A stretch of DNA of 6,521 bases from Candidatus Solibacter sp. (lineage in GTDB: Bacteria > Acidobacteriota > Terriglobia > Bryobacterales > Bryobacteraceae), in assembly GCA_017883345.1 (NCBI GenBank), contig JADGNT010000295.1, positions 1-6,521 on the forward strand, read 5' to 3'. Positions 1 to 6,377 of this stretch are shown here, piece by piece. How positions within the stretch are numbered: the first letter of the stretch is position 1; each line of letters begins with the position of its first letter. Both the position numbers and the translations under genes were made by a program. A model generated the notes under the pieces. That model ran no database searches, had not been told where the DNA came from, and worked only from the letters and a program-made list of their open reading frames with translations.

Positions 1-1720
1 TGGCAAGCTTCTTGTTGTCCTTGCCGTTATCGTTGTTGACCACTTGCCGCGCGATCTTGCGGCAGACATTGCCGATTTCCCGTTCCAGATTGCGTACGCC
101 GGCCTCGCGGGAATAGTACTCGATCAGGCTGCCGATGCCGTCGTCCTTGAAATCGATCTCTTCGCCGGTGAGTCCGGTGGCTTCCACCTGCTTTTTCACC
201 AGGAAACGCTTGGCGATCTCCATCTTTTCGAGCTCGGTATAACCCGACAGACGGATGACTTCCATGCGGTCCTGAAGGGCCGGCGGAACGGTGTGCATGA
301 CATTGGCGGTGGCGATGAAGAACACCTGGCTGAGATCGTATTCCACGTCCAGGTAGTGGTCCACGAACATGAAGTTCTGCTCGGGGTCGAGCACTTCGAG
401 CAGCGCCGCACTCGGGTCGCCGCGGAAATCCATCGACATCTTGTCGACTTCGTCGAGCATGAACACCGGGTTGCGCGTGCCGGCCTTCTTCATCATCTGG
501 ATGATCTGGCCGGGCAGCGCGCCGATGTAGGTGCGGCGGTGCCCGCGGACTTCCGCCTCATCGCGCACGCCGCCGAGCGACATGCGGACGAATTTGCGTC
601 CGGTGGCTTTCGCAATCGACATGCCGAGCGAGGTCTTGCCCACGCCCGGAGGCCCCACGAAGCATAGAATCGAGCCCTTGGGATTCTTCACCAGGCGGCG
701 CACCGCCAGAAATTCCAGGATGCGTTCCTTGATCTTCTCCAGCCCGTAGTGATCGCTTTCCAGCACGGTTTCGGCGAACTTGAGATCGCGGATTTCCTTG
801 GACTTTTTCTTCCATGGCACCACCAGCAGCCAGTCGAGATAGTTGCGGCTTACGGTGGATTCGGCGGACATGGGCGGCATGTTCTCCAGGCGCTTGAGCT
901 CCGCCATGGCTTTCTCCTGCGCCTCGGGGGTCATGCCGGCTTCCTCGATGCGCCGCTTCAGCTCATCGAGTTCGCTCTTTTCGCCGCGCCCCAGTTCCTT
1001 CTGGATGGCCTTGATCTTCTCGTTGAGGTAGTACTCTTTCTGCGCCTTCTCCATCTGGCGCTTCACGCGCCCCTGAATGGTGCGGTCGACATTGAGCTTT
1101 TCGATCTCGATATCGAGCATCTCGGCCACGCGCGTCAGGCGGTCGATGGGGTCGAAGATTTCCAGCAGTTCCTGCTTCTCTTCGATGGTGAGCTGCAGGT
1201 TGGCGCCCACCGTATCGGAGAGTTTGCCGCTCTCATCCACGCGGATGGCCGCGATCATGGTTTCGTAGTTCAGGTTCTGGCTGAGTTTGACGTACTGTTC
1301 GAACAGGCCGGTGACGCGGCTGATGAGCGCGTCGAGTTGCGGACCGGTTTCCACTTTGTAGGCGGAGGTGCGCACGGTAGCGCGGAAGAAGCCCTCCTCG
1401 TCGGAGATCGAAACCACTTTGGCGCGTTCCACGCCTTCCACCAGGACTTTGATGTTGCCGTCCGGGAGCTTGAGGCTCTGCACGATGTTGACGATGGTGC
1501 CGACGCTGTAAATCTCGTTGGGCTTGGGTTCATCGACGGAGGCATCGTGCTGCGTGGCAAGAAAGATCTTCTTGTCGCCGGCCATGGCCTCTTCCAACGC
1601 CCGCACACTGGATTCGCGCCCCACCACGAACGGGGTCATCATGTACGGAAAGATGACCACGTCGCGAATGGGCATCATCGGCAGACGTTTTGTATCGGAT
1701 TTTTCCTTCGAAGTAAGCAT
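1..1720 (-). CDS. lon: ATP-dependent protease Lon, 5' part (cut by left window edge)
   Basis: Lon is a cytoplasmic AAA+ serine protease that unfolds and degrades misfolded and short-lived regulatory proteins. The frame is open on the minus strand from ATG at 1720 to the window edge, giving 573 residues of a family usually near 800. Visible in order: the LON substrate-binding domain opening with [15 protein letters not shown] (about residues 13-27); the coiled linker with [20 protein letters not shown]; Walker A GPPGVGKT at 356-363; Walker B FMLDEVD at 420-426; sensor-1 Asn473 in ATAN; and an arginine-finger candidate, Arg485 in LQDRMEV. The start of the AAA+ lid follows ([12 protein letters not shown]). 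The C-terminal S16 protease domain with its Ser-Lys dyad lies outside the window, so proteolytic competence cannot be judged. ATG is preceded by GGGGAGA four bases upstream. The gene begins 65 bases after the clpX stop on the same strand, consistent with read-through; no separate promoter is evident. Confidence 0.97.
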   Translation of the reverse strand, partial: MLTSKEKSDTKRLPMMPIRDVVIFPYMMTPFVVGRESSVRALEEAMAGDKKIFLATQHDASVDEPKPNEIYSVGTIVNIVQSLKLPDGNIKVLVEGVERAKVVSISDEEGFFRATVRTSAYKVETGPQLDALISRVTGLFEQYVKLSQNLNYETMIAAIRVDESGKLSDTVGANLQLTIEEKQELLEIFDPIDRLTRVAEMLDIEIEKLNVDRTIQGRVKRQMEKAQKEYYLNEKIKAIQKELGRGEKSELDELKRRIEEAGMTPEAQEKAMAELKRLENMPPMSAESTVSRNYLDWLLVVPWKKKSKEIRDLKFAETVLESDHYGLEKIKERILEFLAVRRLVKNPKGSILCFVGPPGVGKTSLGMSIAKATGRKFVRMSLGGVRDEAEVRGHRRTYIGALPGQIIQMMKKAGTRNPVFMLDEVDKMSMDFRGDPSAALLEVLDPEQNFMFVDHYLDVEYDLSQVFFIATANVMHTVPPALQDRMEVIRLSGYTELEKMEIAKRFLVKKQVEATGLTGEEIDFKDDGIGSLIEYYSREAGVRNLEREIGNVCRKIARQVVNNDNGKDNKKLA

Positions 1721-1785
1721 TGTTCTCCCCACCGGGATCGGTACAACCCCAGTCCCCGGCGTGCGGTCTGTTCAGGAAATTACGG

Positions 1786-3057
1786 TTAACCGGCCTTTTC
1801 CAATATTGTAAGACTGATTTTCTGCGAGAGCACCATCTCTTTGGTAACCAGGAACTCGCGTACTTTTTTGTAGGAAGGCAGGTAATACATCAGATCCAGC
1901 ATCAGGTCTTCGAGAATCATCCGCAAACCGCGCGCGCCCACCTTGCGCTCCATGGCCAGATCGGCGATGGCTTCGATGGCCTCCTCGCTGAACCTGAGGC
2001 GAACGTTCTCGAATTCGAAGAGCTTCTGATACTGCTTGATGATGGCGTTCTTGGGCCTGGTCAGGATCTGGATCAGGGCCGAGCGATCCAAGTCCTCCAG
2101 TACGGCGCTCACCGGCAGACGGCCGATGAATTCCGGAATGAAACCAAACTTGATCAGATCGACCGGCTGGGCCTGGCCGAGCAGATCGATATCGCGGCGT
2201 CCGCTGACGCCAGAGGAGCGGCCGATGGTTTTTTCCTCTTCCTGCAGGAAGCCCATGCTCTTCTTGCCGGTGCGGCGCGCGATTACCTTTTCCAGACCCA
2301 CGAAAGCGCCGCCGCAGATAAACAAAATGTTAGTCGTGTCCACCGGCGTGAATTCCTGGTGCGGGTGCTTGCGCCCACCTTGCGGGGGAACGTTGGCTAT
2401 CGTGCCTTCCAGAATCTTCAAAAGCGCCTGCTGCACGCCCTCGCCCGAAACATCGCGCGTGATCGACGGGTTCTCGTCCTTGCGGCAGATCTTGTCGATC
2501 TCGTCGATGTAAATAATGCCCTGCTGGCACTTCTGCACGTCGCCATCAGCCGCCTGGAGAAGCTTGAGGATGATGTTCTCCACGTCCTCGCCGACGTACC
2601 CGGCCTCGGTCAAGGTGGTGGCATCGACAATGGCAAACGGCACATCCAGGATCTTCGCCAGGGTTTGGGCCATCAGGGTTTTACCGGTGCCGGTGGGGCC
2701 GATGAGCAGGATATTCGATTTCTGCAGTTCGACCTCGGTGTTGCGCATGCGGTTCATGTGAATCCGCTTGCAGTGGTTGTAAACCGCCACCGCCAACTTC
2801 TTCTTGGTGGCTTCCTGCCCGATTACGTACTGATCCAGGAACTCTTTCACTTCCAAGGGCTTCGGGATTTTGTTCGGTGTTCCGGAAGGAGCCTCGACCT
2901 TGTCGTCCTCGAGGATCGAGTTGCAGACCGCAATGCACTCGTCGCAGATGTACGCGCGAGGATAGTCGCTCGGAGAAGAAATGAGTTTTCCGACTACGTC
3001 CTGACTCTTATGACAAAACGAACACCGTAAAGCATCATCGGATCCGGCACGCTTCAC
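1786..3057 (-). CDS. clpX: ATP-dependent Clp protease ATP-binding subunit ClpX
   Basis: ClpX is a hexameric AAA+ unfoldase that recognises tagged substrates and threads them into ClpP in the cytoplasm. The product is 423 residues, normal for the family. Visible: a four-cysteine zinc finger (C12, C15, C38, C41), Walker A GPTGTGKT at 120-127, pore loop GYVG at 153-156, Walker B IIYIDE at 181-186, the RKH pore loop at 229-231, MGF at 268-270 (the position of the IGF/LGF ClpP-docking loop), and sensor-2 GAR with Arg376. The docking loop implies that a ClpP partner exists although clpP is not adjacent. The start is GTG, supported by GGAGG-like GAGGAG about eight bases upstream and by the protein beginning just before the zinc finger. 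That GTG overlaps the stop of a 24-codon open frame (GTGA). The zinc finger has 22 residues between its cysteine pairs, against 18 in E. coli, owing to an insert near DYPR. Confidence 0.97.
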   Translation of the reverse strand: MKRAGSDDALRCSFCHKSQDVVGKLISSPSDYPRAYICDECIAVCNSILEDDKVEAPSGTPNKIPKPLEVKEFLDQYVIGQEATKKKLAVAVYNHCKRIHMNRMRNTEVELQKSNILLIGPTGTGKTLMAQTLAKILDVPFAIVDATTLTEAGYVGEDVENIILKLLQAADGDVQKCQQGIIYIDEIDKICRKDENPSITRDVSGEGVQQALLKILEGTIANVPPQGGRKHPHQEFTPVDTTNILFICGGAFVGLEKVIARRTGKKSMGFLQEEEKTIGRSSGVSGRRDIDLLGQAQPVDLIKFGFIPEFIGRLPVSAVLEDLDRSALIQILTRPKNAIIKQYQKLFEFENVRLRFSEEAIEAIADLAMERKVGARGLRMILEDLMLDLMYYLPSYKKVREFLVTKEMVLSQKISLTILEKAG

Positions 3058-3128
3058 GCAGGTTTCTCCTCTTCCGCCGTTGGCACAGCGCCGTCAGGGT
3101 AGGGCACCACATTGAATTCCATCTCCAT
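3054..3128 (-). CDS. Possible 24-residue ORF overlapping the clpX start
   Basis: A short frame starts ATG GAG ATG GAA (starts at 3128 or 3122; an in-frame GTG lies at 3134) and ends with TGA, which overlaps the clpX GTG as GTGA. The peptide begins [12 protein letters not shown] and ends in an acidic stretch, AEEEKPA. A stop-start overlap of this type is typical of translational coupling, which suggests a coupling or leader ORF. Against it: it is very short, no strong ribosome binding site precedes ATG 3128 (GGGTGA is only three bases away), and the predicted clpX -10 box overlaps its first codon. It does not resemble the C-terminus of ClpP as I know it. Function unknown. Confidence 0.3.
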   Translation of the reverse strand: MEMEFNVVPYPDGAVPTAEEEKPA

Positions 3129-3156
3129 TATCACCCGAATGACGTTTCCTTAGCAA
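3127..3156 (-). promoter_or_regulatory. Possible sigma-70 promoter for clpX
   Basis: On the minus strand TTGCTA (3156-3151, four of six matches to TTGACA) is followed after 18 bases by GATAAT (3132-3127, five of six to TATAAT). Transcription would start near 3120, leaving a leader of about 63 bases before the clpX GTG. This would let clpX-lon be expressed apart from tig. It is a consensus match only. Confidence 0.35.
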
Positions 3157-3202
3157 TGTACCCGGCGGATCGCGCCCGATATCTCCGGTTAACACATTCG
3201 TT

Positions 3203-3221
3203 GGCCGGGAAGGTCCCGGCC
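3203..3221. repeat. GC-rich perfect hairpin between tig and clpX
   Basis: GGCCGGGA, a three-base spacer, then TCCCGGCC form a perfect 8-bp stem. It lies 67 bases beyond the tig stop codon in the direction of tig transcription. Neither strand has a T-run after it, so it is not a standard intrinsic terminator; it could slow polymerase or protect the tig mRNA 3' end. Confidence 0.5.
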
Positions 3222-3252
3222 CCTATCGTTGCACATTCCATAGCGCGCGGTT

Positions 3253-3285
3253 GACAGGCCACAAAAAGCAATGGCCTGTCCCACC
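3253..3285. repeat. REP-like palindrome, copy 1 (downstream of tig)
   Basis: GACAGGCCA (3253-3261), a 10-base loop and TGGCCTGTC (3272-3280) make a perfect 9-bp stem, followed by CCACC. A second copy at 6378-6410 has the same stem length, loop length and flank, with one compensated pair change. The element begins four bases past the tig stop codon. Read on the minus strand it begins GGTGGGACAGGCCA. There is no T-run after the stem, so a REP-type repeat is more likely than a terminator. Confidence 0.75.
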
Positions 3286-3288
3286 AGC

Positions 3289-4557
3289 CTAGGACTCGGC
3301 CGTCTTGCGCGCGTGCTCGAACAGGAAGTTCAGCGTCTTGTCGGTCTGGATGTGGCTGGCGATGCGGCCCAGCGTGCCATCCTTCTCGAATTCCATATGC
3401 ACCGCGGCCACCGGCTTGCGCTGCTGGCGGGCCACCTTTTCCACTTCGCTGTCGACTTCGTCGCGCGTGGCGTGAATGCTCTCCCGCTCGCTGACCTTGC
3501 CGAGCAACATGGAAGCCTTCACCTCGCGGATCGCCTTGTCGCGCTGCGTTTCCTTCAATTTGTCCCAATCCAATTTCAGTTTTTTCGGATCGATGCCCTG
3601 CTCGGCCATGGCAAGCAGGCGCTGCTCCACGCGGTTCTTGATCTGGCGTTCCACGAACAGTTCGGGCACCGGAAAGTCATGCGCGTCCACCAGTTTGTCC
3701 ACAATCTGGTTCTTGGCATCCTGCTGCGCCTCGTTCTGGCGCTGGGAGAAGATGGCCTTGCGGACGGCTTCCTTCAGCTCGTCGACCGTGCGGTAGTCGC
3801 CGAGTTCCTGGGCGAACTCATCGTCGAGTTCGGGCAGCTCCTTGCGGCGCAGGCCCTTGAGGACGGCATGGAACTTGACGGTCTTGCCGGCCAGTTTCTC
3901 GGACCCATAATCTTCCGGGTAGACGACTTCGAAATCCTTCTCGTCCCCGGGAGTGAGGCCGCGCAGATTCCCGGTGAACGCTGCGAACGTCTCCTTGGCG
4001 CCGATTTCGAGCACCATCTCGTCGGTCTTCACCGGTTCGCCTTCCACGCCTTCCAGGCTTTCCAGCGAGACGACGGCGAAATCGCCGTCCACCACCGGGC
4101 GCGGATCGATATTGATGTACTGCGCCTTCTGCTGGCGGATCTCGTCGATGCGCCTGGCAATGTCCTCTTCGGTGACTTCGGGATCCTGGTAGGGCACTTC
4201 GACGTTGTGGTACTCGCCGAGCACGACCTCCGGGAACACTTCGAAGGTGGCCTTGAACGTGAGCGGGGCGAAATCGTGAAAATGGACGTCGCCGATATCG
4301 GGCGTGCCCACCACGTTCAGGTTCTCCGCTTCGAGCTGCTTTTGCAGATGGACGGGAATCAGATTCTCCAGCACCTTTTGCCGGATATCGCCGGCAAACT
4401 GCTTGCGGATCAGGTTGGCGGGCGCTTTGCCGGGGCGGAAGCCCTGCAGTTTGGCGCGCTTCTGAATGTCGTCGACGACGCGGCCGGTCTCGCTCTCTAC
4501 CACATCAACGGGGATGGAAATTTCCAGCGAGTGTTTGCAACCTTCTACTAATGCCAA
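3289..4557 (-). CDS. tig: Trigger factor, ribosome-associated chaperone and peptidyl-prolyl isomerase
   Basis: Trigger factor binds near the ribosomal exit tunnel, shields nascent chains and can isomerise prolyl bonds. The product is 422 residues, close to the usual 430-450. The N-terminal ribosome-binding domain carries the signature GFRPGKAP at 39-46. An FKBP-like isomerase domain follows at about 150-240 (from RPVVDGDFAVVSLE to KFHAVLKGLRRKELPELDDEF), then a helical C-terminal chaperone domain rich in charged residues to the end. The start is TTG at 4557: an in-frame TAA lies three codons upstream, no ATG or GTG lies between, and the resulting N-terminus MALVEGCKHSLEI matches the family's beginning. 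A GAGG lies about 10 bases upstream of TTG, a slightly long spacing. It is first in a minus-strand cluster with clpX and lon, without clpP between. Confidence 0.96.
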   Translation of the reverse strand: MALVEGCKHSLEISIPVDVVESETGRVVDDIQKRAKLQGFRPGKAPANLIRKQFAGDIRQKVLENLIPVHLQKQLEAENLNVVGTPDIGDVHFHDFAPLTFKATFEVFPEVVLGEYHNVEVPYQDPEVTEEDIARRIDEIRQQKAQYINIDPRPVVDGDFAVVSLESLEGVEGEPVKTDEMVLEIGAKETFAAFTGNLRGLTPGDEKDFEVVYPEDYGSEKLAGKTVKFHAVLKGLRRKELPELDDEFAQELGDYRTVDELKEAVRKAIFSQRQNEAQQDAKNQIVDKLVDAHDFPVPELFVERQIKNRVEQRLLAMAEQGIDPKKLKLDWDKLKETQRDKAIREVKASMLLGKVSERESIHATRDEVDSEVEKVARQQRKPVAAVHMEFEKDGTLGRIASHIQTDKTLNFLFEHARKTAES

Positions 4558-4596
4558 GTGGATTTAACCTCGGGGACAGAGTGATGGCTAAAGGAA

Positions 4597-4605
4597 ATTA
4601 TAACA
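4597..4605 (-). promoter_or_regulatory. Extended -10 promoter for tig
   Basis: The minus strand shows TGTTATAAT, a perfect extended -10 element (TG, one base, TATAAT at 4602-4597). No good -35 is seen at 16-18 bases (GCAAAC or TGCAAA), which fits extended -10 promoters. Start of transcription would be near 4590, giving a leader of about 33 bases before the TTG of tig. Confidence 0.65.
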
Positions 4606-4989
4606 CGCAGGTTAGCGGCGTTTGCACGGCGGCCGCGCGGCTCGATAACCCGCCGGCCGGGGCTTGCGGCCGCGGCTGAAAATGGGTTGGGTTCGTGGGA
4701 TACGATTGGGTTCGCAAGGCCGATGCAAAATATTGACAACAATAGGCGGCGGATGCGAAATGGGTTCGTCTCGCATTTTTCGTTTGGGAACTTAAGCGGC
4801 GCGCGCCGACAGGGCCGCACGCCATCGGACGGGGACGCGAGAAGTGATTTTGGAGAAGACATGCCTGCCTACGATCATTATATCTGACATGGCAAGGGGG
4901 CTCATAGTTAAGCCTTTTATTTACAATGAAAAACCGTGTGAAATGGATTTTGCCAGGGAGGGTATTCCGGCTGGAATTCTATCTCCATT
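4606..4989. other. Intergenic region with short repeated motifs, no convincing gene
   Basis: Between the tig promoter and the vapBC promoter I see no gene I can support. Frames in both directions through 4548-4887 are short, overlap each other and look like low-complexity translations. What stands out is repetition: TTGGGTTCG at 4687-4695 and 4706-4714, ATGGGTTCG at 4760-4768, GATGCAAAAT at 4722-4731 and GATGCGAAAT at 4752-4761. A small stem, ATTCC-GGCT-GGAAT, lies at 4964-4977. The stretch 4900-5030 is clearly more AT-rich than the genes around it. Confidence 0.5.
4917..4988 (-). CDS. Very short ORF (23 residues) divergent from vapBC, doubtful
   Basis: ATG at 4988 opens a 23-codon frame beginning MEIEFQPEYPPW and ending at TAA 4919-4917. 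I list it only because its first codons resemble those of the short ORF before clpX (MEMEF), within a 21-base sequence match between the two places. No ribosome binding site is visible. It may equally be a remnant or chance. Confidence 0.12.
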   Translation of the reverse strand: MEIEFQPEYPPWQNPFHTVFHCK

Positions 4990-5019
4990 TTGACATGCCG
5001 TATTAAGCTAGCTTAAGCT
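4990..5019 (+). promoter_or_regulatory. Likely vapBC promoter
   Basis: A perfect TTGACA -35 box lies at 4990-4995. At 17-18 bases spacing the -10 is weak (TTAAGC at 5013 or TAAGCT at 5014-5019). The -10 lies inside the palindromic operator candidate, which would let the antitoxin complex block polymerase. Transcription would start near 5025, about 15 bases before vapB. Confidence 0.5.
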
Positions 5020-5029
5020 AGATTCTAGC
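5003..5029. promoter_or_regulatory. Operator-like palindromes upstream of vapB
   Basis: TTAAGCTAGCTTAA (5003-5016) is a perfect 14-base palindrome. It is followed at once by GCTAGATTCTAGC (5017-5029), perfect around a single central base. The same stretch is a direct repeat with a 10-base period, AAGCTAGCTT then AAGCTAGATT. Phd/VapB antitoxins commonly bind such repeats at their own promoter, so this is the expected autoregulatory site; binding is inferred. The Shine-Dalgarno GGAGG starts two bases later. Confidence 0.6.
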
Positions 5030-5039
5030 CGGAGGAATC

Positions 5040-5291
5040 ATGCAGGAGATTGGTGCATTTGAAGCCAAAAATAAACTGGCAGCGTTGCTGGACCGTGTGG
5101 AGCGCGGCGAAGAGATCGTGATTACGCGGCACGGTAAGGCTGTGGCGCGGTTGGTGCCGAATGCCGGGGGCATCGACCAATCCCAGGCGCGGGCGGCGGT
5201 CGAGCGAATTCGGGAGAGGGCGCGGAACCTGAAAGCCGGCCGATTCGATTGGGACGCCTTCAAGGCGGACCGGGATGCGGGCCGGCCGTGA
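5040..5291 (+). CDS. vapB: Type II antitoxin of VapBC module, Phd/YefM family
   Basis: This 83-residue protein is a Phd/YefM-type antitoxin that should bind and neutralise the VapC toxin encoded next to it and repress the shared promoter. The N-terminal half has the family pattern: IGAFEAKNKLAALLDRVERG (4-23), then EEIVITRHGKAVARLVP, the DNA-binding dimer fold. The C-terminal part (about 45-83) is charged and likely helical, ending FDWDAFKADRDAGRP, where such antitoxins contact and block the PIN active site. ATG at 5040 has a strong GGAGG four bases upstream. The stop TGA overlaps the vapC start as GTGA, so the two are translationally coupled. The symbol is given by pairing with VapC; the fold is Phd-like rather than AbrB-like. 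Confidence 0.93.
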   Translation: MQEIGAFEAKNKLAALLDRVERGEEIVITRHGKAVARLVPNAGGIDQSQARAAVERIRERARNLKAGRFDWDAFKADRDAGRP

Positions 5292-5698
5292 GTTTGGTGG
5301 TTGACAGCTCGGCGACCCTGGCGTGGGTATACAGCGAGGAGACCACAGAGGCCATCTCCGAGGTTCTCGCCCGCTTGACGGACAGGGGGGCGTGGGTTCC
5401 CGCGCTCTGGAGGCTGGAGGTGGCGAATGTTTTGGAAATGAACGTCCGGCGCGGCCGTCACGACGCTGCTTTCAGAGATGCCGCGCTGGCGGACCTGGCC
5501 GTTTTGCCGATCGGCATCGATGCGGAAACGGATCGCCATGCCTGGGGTGCTACGGTGCGCCTGGCCGCGCGGCATCGGTTGACCACGTACGACGCGGCGT
5601 ACCTGGAGTTAGCGCAACGCCGGGGACTGCCGCTGGCCACCTTGGATCAGGAGTTGCGCGATGCAGCCACCGCCGAAGGCGTGATTTTACTCGGCTAG
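5288..5698 (+). CDS. vapC: PIN-domain ribonuclease toxin VapC
   Basis: VapC toxins are magnesium-dependent PIN-domain endoribonucleases that cut tRNA or rRNA when released from the antitoxin. The product is 136 residues, normal for the family. The acidic quartet is visible: Asp6 in LVVDSSA, Glu44 in LWRLEVANVL, Asp102 in TTYDAAYLELA, and Asp120 in LATLDQEL. The start is GTG at 5288, overlapping the vapB stop (GTGA); it places MSLVVDSSA at the N-terminus as in relatives. The upstream in-frame ATG at 5249 would add 13 residues not typical of the family and overlap vapB more deeply. All catalytic residues are present, so the toxin looks intact. The target RNA cannot be told from the sequence. 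Confidence 0.94.
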   Translation: MSLVVDSSATLAWVYSEETTEAISEVLARLTDRGAWVPALWRLEVANVLEMNVRRGRHDAAFRDAALADLAVLPIGIDAETDRHAWGATVRLAARHRLTTYDAAYLELAQRRGLPLATLDQELRDAATAEGVILLG

Positions 5699-5735
5699 CC
5701 GCCGCAAGGCCAGATACTCCTTGGCATTCGCCCTT

Positions 5736-6038
5736 TTACGCCGCTTGGGTCCTGGGACGCACGGTGCGTTCGATTTCCTTCTGCTTTGCTTGCCGGGCTA
5801 CCCGGAGCTCATAGTGTACCTGCAGCTTCAGCCAAAATTCGGGGGAGGTGCCGAGGTAACGCGCCAAGCGGAGGGCCGTATCGGCCGTGATGCCGCGCCG
5901 CCCGCGCACGATCTCGTTGAGCCGGGCGGTATCGATGGCAAGCAACTTGGCGAGTTGGTTGACGCTCAGGTTCAAGGGCCCAAGCACCTCCTCCCGGACG
6001 ATCTCTCCAGGATGGATGGGAGCAAGAAGTTTCGGCAT
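5736..6038 (-). CDS. higA: HigA-type antitoxin, XRE-family DNA-binding protein
   Basis: This 100-residue protein is the antitoxin of a HigBA module: it binds HigB and represses the operon. It has the family opening IHPGEIVREEVLGPLNLS (8-25), a helix-turn-helix with helices near 25-32 and 36-44 (SVNQLAKLL, then DTARLNEIV), the strongly conserved GRRGITADTALRLARYLGTSPEFW, and a basic C-terminal tail. ATG at 6038 lies nine bases after the higB stop. Its Shine-Dalgarno AGGAG overlaps that stop (TAGGAG), suggesting coupling to higB translation. The gene converges with vapC, with 37 bases between their stops and no strong terminator hairpin seen (only CAAGG/CCTTG at 5705-5723). Confidence 0.94.
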   Translation of the reverse strand: MPKLLAPIHPGEIVREEVLGPLNLSVNQLAKLLAIDTARLNEIVRGRRGITADTALRLARYLGTSPEFWLKLQVHYELRVARQAKQKEIERTVRPRTQAA

Positions 6039-6047
6039 ACGGGTCTC

Positions 6048-6326
6048 CTAGTGGTAGTCTACAATCTCGACTTCGGCCGCGTCGCCTTCGGACCATACGA
6101 AGCACACGCGGTATTGATCGTCGATTCGGATGCTGTATTGGCCTTTCCGATCGCCCGTCAGTGGTTCCAGCCGAGTGCCGGGAAGAGCCGCCAAATCCTC
6201 CAGCGTTTCGGCTTCGTCCAGCATGGTCAGCTTGCGTTGCGCCGTTCGTTCGATGCTCTGGTACTTTCTGGAGAACTGGTCGTGGAAGAGCTTTTCGGCT
6301 TCGCGGTCCCGAAAAGAACGGATCAT
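6048..6326 (-). CDS. higB: HigB-type toxin (RelE/ParE superfamily, GraT-like)
   Basis: HigB toxins are small RNases of the RelE fold that cut mRNA at the ribosome. The product is 92 residues, the usual length, with hallmark stretches MIRSFRD, RKLTMLDEA (31-39), GDRKGQYSIRI (58-68), DDQYRVCF (69-76) and the C-terminal EIVDYH. Arg73, Tyr91 and His92 stand at the positions I recall as important in Proteus HigB. The positions of its His54 and Lys57 are Glu and Thr here, as in the GraT-like branch as I remember it. The toxin comes first and the antitoxin second, the order typical of higBA. No Shine-Dalgarno is seen before ATG 6326, and the promoter lies so close that the mRNA may be leaderless. 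Confidence 0.94.
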   Translation of the reverse strand: MIRSFRDREAEKLFHDQFSRKYQSIERTAQRKLTMLDEAETLEDLAALPGTRLEPLTGDRKGQYSIRIDDQYRVCFVWSEGDAAEVEIVDYH

Positions 6327-6331
6327 ACTTA

Positions 6332-6361
6332 TAGCGTATAACGATAAACGCTAAATGTCAA
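6332..6361 (-). promoter_or_regulatory. higBA promoter with overlapping operator-like palindrome
   Basis: On the minus strand a perfect TTGACA (6361-6356) is followed by weak -10 candidates: TATACG (6340-6335, spacing 15) or TACGCT (6338-6333, spacing 17). TAGCGT (6332-6337) and ACGCTA (6348-6353) form 6-bp inverted arms 10 bases apart across the spacer and -10, a sensible site for HigA repression. Transcription would begin within a few bases of the higB ATG at 6326. Confidence 0.5.
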
Positions 6362-6377
6362 AGAGGCCACCCCGGAT

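Noticed and set aside
749..1789. Long plus-strand open frame (346 codons) opposite lon
   Set aside because: It is antisense to a clear lon frame and its translation is rich in His, Leu, Phe and Asp, typical of the reverse complement of a GC-rich gene. No recognisable domain.
1783..1792. CGGTTAACCG palindrome over the clpX stop codon
   Set aside because: Only ten bases, no loop or T-run, and part of it is coding; probably chance.
1720..3030. Plus-strand frame of 436 codons opposite clpX
   Set aside because: It mirrors clpX almost exactly and reads as composition-driven antisense sequence; clpX itself carries every expected motif.
3131..3568. Minus-strand frame covering the tig-clpX gap, considered as a clpP remnant
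   Set aside because: Most of it overlaps the tig 3' end in another frame and it shows no ClpP motif (no catalytic Ser or His context).
3271..4551. Plus-strand frame of 426 codons opposite tig
   Set aside because: Same artefact: the antisense of a GC-rich conserved gene with no start signal or domain of its own.
4733..4755. TTGACA at 4733-4738 on the plus strand as a promoter
   Set aside because: No acceptable -10 follows at 16-18 bases and no gene starts downstream within reach.
4548..4862. Minus-strand 104-codon frame upstream of tig
   Set aside because: Low-complexity, TNPF-like translation over repeated DNA; it overlaps the tig promoter and start and has no good ribosome binding site.
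4687..4887. Plus-strand 66-codon frame in the same region
   Set aside because: No Shine-Dalgarno, no recognisable domain, and it overlaps the repeat cluster; judged spurious.
5249..5287. Earlier ATG for vapC at 5249
   Set aside because: It would add 13 residues not seen in PIN toxins and overlap vapB by 43 bases; the GTG at 5288 with GTGA overlap gives the family-typical N-terminus.
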